Shown: one piece after another, positions 61,568 through 64,000 of the stretch
Position numbering within the stretch: position 1 is the first letter of the stretch
How the letters are laid out: each line of letters starts with the position of its first letter
Assembly: GCF_001984175.1 (NCBI RefSeq)
Contig: NZ_MTQP01000069.1
Location: 124,001-188,000 of the forward strand
Reading direction: 5' to 3'
From: Saccharothrix sp. ALI-22-I
GTDB lineage: Bacteria > Actinomycetota > Actinomycetes > Mycobacteriales > Pseudonocardiaceae
DNA: 64,000 nt
Made by a program: the position numbers and the translations under genes
Notes under the pieces: generated by a model
Seen by the model: the letters and a program-made list of their open reading frames with translations, nothing else
Told to the model about the DNA's origin: nothing
Databases searched by the model: none

Positions 61568-62437
61568 TCAGTCCGCGGGTAGCCAGTCGACGAGGGCCGG
61601 GTCGCGCCGGAATGCGACGTAGACCGACTTCTCGTGGGTCGGACGCGCGGGATCGAACAGCACTTCCGCGAGGCCGGCGCCGGTCGTCATCCCCGTTTCC
61701 GGGGCACGGCGGGTCACCCGGTGCCGGAATCCGGCGGGGTCGACGAAGGACACCGTGACGATCGCGTGGCTGTCCGGCTCACCGGGCGAGCCGCTCGGCT
61801 TCACCTCGACGACGTCCGCCGGCACGCGGCGCCCGTGCGCCAGCAGGCGCTTCACATCCCGGACCACGTTGGCGCGCCGACGGGCGATCCGGTAGGTCAC
61901 GAGGACCGCGACCACGGTCATCACGATCATCGTCGCGGGCACCCACCGGTCCGCGTAGTACATCGTCCACGCCCAGAGTCCCCACTTTTCGTCCCGGTGG
62001 AAGACCGGGTCTATCTGGGCGCCGACGGCGAGCGGCGGAAGCCATTCCCTGGACGACACCCACACTCCGGCGGTGTTCCCCGCGAACGCCAAGGCGACCG
62101 GGAACACGGGAGTCGACGCCCCTCCCCGGTACCACCGCGCGGCGCCCGCGGCCAGGTTGGCCGCGAGAATGCAGCCGATGAAGCCGAACGTGCCCCACAT
62201 CGCCTGAAACGGCGGTACTTCGTCACCGCGGTCGTCGAAGACGCTGTCGATGGCCTTGGTGCGGTACTGCTCGACGAGTTCGCCGATACCGGTCCCGCCC
62301 AGATACCCCAGGACCGGGATGGCCAACGAAGCGATTACCGCGACGGCGAGCACCACCGGATTTCCCCGCCGGCGCTCGACACGGCCGTGCGAGGACCGGG
62401 CCGGGTCCACCGTGTTCACGACGTTCACCTCCGGCAT
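61568..62437 (-). CDS. DUF3592-like membrane protein
   Basis: This 289-residue protein has four predicted membrane helices (VVLAVAVIASLAIPVLGYLG, FIGCILAANLAAGAARW, VFPVALAFAGNTAGVWV, TMIVMTVVAVLVTY). A C-terminal soluble part follows with GRRVPADVVEVKPSGSPGEP, VTVSFVDPAGFRHRVTRRAP and VLFDPARPTHEKSVYV, the DUF3592 pattern. The ATG at 62437 shares one base with the preceding stop (TGATG), so it is co-translated with the small DUF3592 gene. The function is unknown. Confidence 0.75.
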   Translation of the reverse strand: MPEVNVVNTVDPARSSHGRVERRRGNPVVLAVAVIASLAIPVLGYLGGTGIGELVEQYRTKAIDSVFDDRGDEVPPFQAMWGTFGFIGCILAANLAAGAARWYRGGASTPVFPVALAFAGNTAGVWVSSREWLPPLAVGAQIDPVFHRDEKWGLWAWTMYYADRWVPATMIVMTVVAVLVTYRIARRRANVVRDVKRLLAHGRRVPADVVEVKPSGSPGEPDSHAIVTVSFVDPAGFRHRVTRRAPETGMTTGAGLAEVLFDPARPTHEKSVYVAFRRDPALVDWLPAD

Positions 62438-62723
62438 CAGAACGGAAACCGCGCAGGCTGGTCGGGCCGTGCTCGAACGATGACCGACTCGTCGTCGTCC
62501 GGGTCGTAGAACACGTCGACCGCGCCTCCGACCACCGGCGCCTGGAACACCGAGGAGATCATGGTAGCCACCGCGGTGCGCGGGCCGACCGTTCCCGGAT
62601 AGGAGACGCGCACCCGGAACCGCGGGTTCCCCATCCCCAGTCGTGGGTGAACTCGACGTGGTCGATCCGCCCCGTGACCCGCCGACCCCGGTGTTCGAGG
62701 TCGGGCGTGGCGCCCTCCCGCAT
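62437..62723 (-). pseudogene. Small DUF3592 protein gene with an apparent frameshift
   Basis: From ATG 62723 the minus strand reads MREGATPDLEHRGRRVTGRI and DHVEFTHDWG. One base appears to be missing in the G-rich run near 62630, and the protein continues in another frame with MGNPRFRVRVSYPGTVGPRT to FYDPDDDESVIVRARP and a stop at 62437. Restored, it is a soluble DUF3592 domain of about 95 residues, similar to the end of the gene downstream. The alternative is a 65-residue gene starting at ATG 62634. Confidence 0.6.
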
Positions 62724-62741
62724 CGCGCTAGCCTGCCCCGA

Positions 62742-63398
62742 ATGACCGACGACACCTCACTCCGCGAACCGGGGATCGGGATGCCGCACCCGATCACCGA
62801 GGCGCAGGTCCGAGTCGTCCCCGCCAACGAGGCGTCGTGGGACGACTTGCGGGACGTGTTCGGCACGTCCGAACCGGGGCAGTGCCGGTGCCAGCGGTTG
62901 AAGGTGCCCGGCTGGTTCTGGCGCGACACCACCCAGGAGGAGCGGAACGCGATGCTCCGCGAGCAGACCGGTTGCGACACCTCGGACGCCGAGACCACCA
63001 GCGGCCTGGTGGCCTACGTGGACGACGATCCGGCCGGCTGGGTCGCGGTGGAGCCGCGCACGGCGTACCCGAAGCTGCGCACGTCCCGCATCCCGTGGAA
63101 GGGACGTGAGGAGGACAAGGACGACAGCACGACGTGGGCGGTGACCTGTTTCGTGGTCCGCAAGGGCTTCCGGGCACGCGGCCTGACCTACCTGTTGGCC
63201 CGCGCGGCAGTCGACTTCGCCCGCGAACGCGGCGCCCACGCCCTGGAGGCCTACCCGATGATCACCGAACCGGGCCGGGACGTCATCTGGGGCGAAATGC
63301 GCGTCGGCGCCCGCCAGGTCTTCGAGGAGGCCGGGTTCACCCAGATCAGCCACCCGACCCTGCGACGGGTCGTCATGCGGATCGACTTCGAGCACTGA
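62742..63398 (+). CDS. GNAT-family N-acetyltransferase
   Basis: This 218-residue cytosolic protein has the GNAT fold with strand AGWVAVEPRTAYPKLRTS, the acetyl-CoA region VTCFVVRKGFRARGLTYLLA (a variant of Q/R-x-x-G-x-G/A) and the C-terminal FEEAGFTQISHP. A CRCQRLKVPGWFW segment near residue 50 is typical of a GNAT subgroup in actinomycetes whose substrates are unknown. An ATG at 62742 is used; the frame is open earlier but runs into the divergent DUF3592 gene. Confidence 0.85.
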   Translation: MTDDTSLREPGIGMPHPITEAQVRVVPANEASWDDLRDVFGTSEPGQCRCQRLKVPGWFWRDTTQEERNAMLREQTGCDTSDAETTSGLVAYVDDDPAGWVAVEPRTAYPKLRTSRIPWKGREEDKDDSTTWAVTCFVVRKGFRARGLTYLLARAAVDFARERGAHALEAYPMITEPGRDVIWGEMRVGARQVFEEAGFTQISHPTLRRVVMRIDFEH

Positions 63399-63419
63399 CC
63401 GCACCCAACAGTCGTCGAG

Positions 63420-64000
63420 CTACGTCGACGCTTCGGGAGCGGCGGCCAGGCTGCGATAGGTGGCGAGGTCGGCGTGAGAGGCGAGGGTGTCCGGGTGGTC
63501 GGGGCCGAGGAGCCGTAGTCGGTCGTCGAGCAGTTGCTGCGCGACGGCGACGGCCGCGGCGGCGTCGCCGGCGAGTGCGCGGCGGCGAGCGAGTTCGCGT
63601 CGAGCCCGGAGTGTGTTCTGGTGGTCGGGGCCGAACTGGCGGGCGACGTCGGATACCAGCCCTTCATAGGCTTCCGCGGCGCCGACGGCGTCGCCGGCCT
63701 TGCTGCGGGTCAACACGACTTGGGCGCGAATCCGCCAGAGGTCGGGGTGGTCCGGGCCGAGGACGCGCAGGCATGCGGCGAACAGCTCGTCCGCGGCGGT
63801 CACCATCGGGTCGCCCGGTCCTCCCCGCGAGACGGCGAGGTGCACACAGGTGTGCCAGGCGCTGGGGTGGTACGGCCCGAGTACCCGCAGCATGTCGCCG
63901 AGCAGCACCTCGACTTCGGCGATGCCGTCCGGCGGTCCGTCCTCGGCACCCGAAACGATGAGGCTGAGACGGGTTTCCAGGGTATCGGGGTGGTCGGGGC
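63420..64000 (-). CDS. Tetratricopeptide-repeat protein, C-terminal part (partial)
   Basis: The minus-strand frame is open to the window end and stops at 63420. It holds several TPR-like units of about 42 residues with the signature LGPDHPDT or LGPDHPDLW (DRLRLLGPDHPDTLASHADL, ARQFGPDHQNTLRARRELA, ACLRVLGPDHPDLWRIRAQV). Such repeats commonly follow NB-ARC or STAND ATPase domains in actinomycete regulators or defence proteins, but the N-terminal part is beyond the window. The role is therefore open. Confidence 0.8.
   Translation of the reverse strand, partial: PDHPDTLETRLSLIVSGAEDGPPDGIAEVEVLLGDMLRVLGPYHPSAWHTCVHLAVSRGGPGDPMVTAADELFAACLRVLGPDHPDLWRIRAQVVLTRSKAGDAVGAAEAYEGLVSDVARQFGPDHQNTLRARRELARRRALAGDAAAAVAVAQQLLDDRLRLLGPDHPDTLASHADLATYRSLAAAPEAST

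Noticed and set aside
1..64000. Secondary-metabolite gene cluster, prophage or plasmid origin
   Set aside because: No synthases, structural phage genes, terminase or replication genes were recognised; mobile DNA is limited to dead fragments.

Overview
The window comes from a very GC-rich, soil-type actinomycete, probably Pseudonocardiaceae (Saccharothrix, Lentzea or Actinosynnema-like). This is inferred from codon use, GTG starts, LuxR-type two-component pairs, a YbaB/EspC/WXG type VII-associated operon and many Tat- or Sec-exported glycoside hydrolases. The species cannot be fixed from the sequence alone. No rRNA, tRNA, CRISPR array or replication origin was recognised.

Layout. 1-3.8 kb: the end of a LysR regulator, then an aldarate catabolic operon (5-dehydro-4-deoxyglucarate dehydratase, glucarate dehydratase, galactarate/talarate-type dehydratase). 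3.9-5.6 kb: an AEC permease and a LexA-type repressor. 5.6-13.7 kb: two consecutive sets of response regulator, histidine kinase, ABC ATPase and ABC permease, all on the minus strand. 13.8-17 kb: a scarred zone with a broken SLC13/ArsB-type transporter, three decayed insertion-sequence pieces, a YeaQ-type membrane protein and the stump of a LacI repressor. 17.2-21.4 kb: a fructan locus with a decayed GH32 gene behind intact palindromic operators, a fructokinase and an intact secreted GH32-CBM13 enzyme. 21.4-24.1 kb: gene debris (serine recombinase, nitroreductase, GH43). 24.2-31.4 kb: GH28 polygalacturonase, a TetR gene beside a frameshifted MFS exporter, PL3 pectate lyase, and a DUF1996 protein whose domain is split by a duplicated insert. 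31.7-33.1 kb: a Ser/Thr protein kinase.

33.3-57 kb is the main glycan-utilisation region. A LacI regulator precedes an ABC importer operon with GH42 and a GH93-like CBM13 enzyme. Converging on it is a minus-strand unit of LamG-GH43 and GH30. Next is a second ABC importer operon (hydroxyacid dehydrogenase, DUF2264, binding protein, two permeases, YesL). Divergent from that is a heparinase II/III-like gene with a DeoR-LacI hybrid regulator. 57.1-57.6 kb holds two facing gene stumps. 57.7-61 kb is the type VII-associated operon. 61-64 kb holds small membrane proteins, a GNAT acetyltransferase and the end of a TPR gene.

How it fits together (inference). Secreted GH28, PL3, GH43, GH30 and GH93-like enzymes would attack pectin and its arabinan/arabinogalactan side chains. 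The two ABC systems would import oligosaccharides for GH42, DUF2264 and the heparinase-like protein. Galacturonate released from pectin could enter the aldarate operon after oxidation to galactarate. A shared LacI-type core, AAGCGCTT, lies ahead of three of these units and suggests a common regulon. Several genes are broken by single-base deletions in G/C runs, so sequencing error should be excluded before they are called true pseudogenes.
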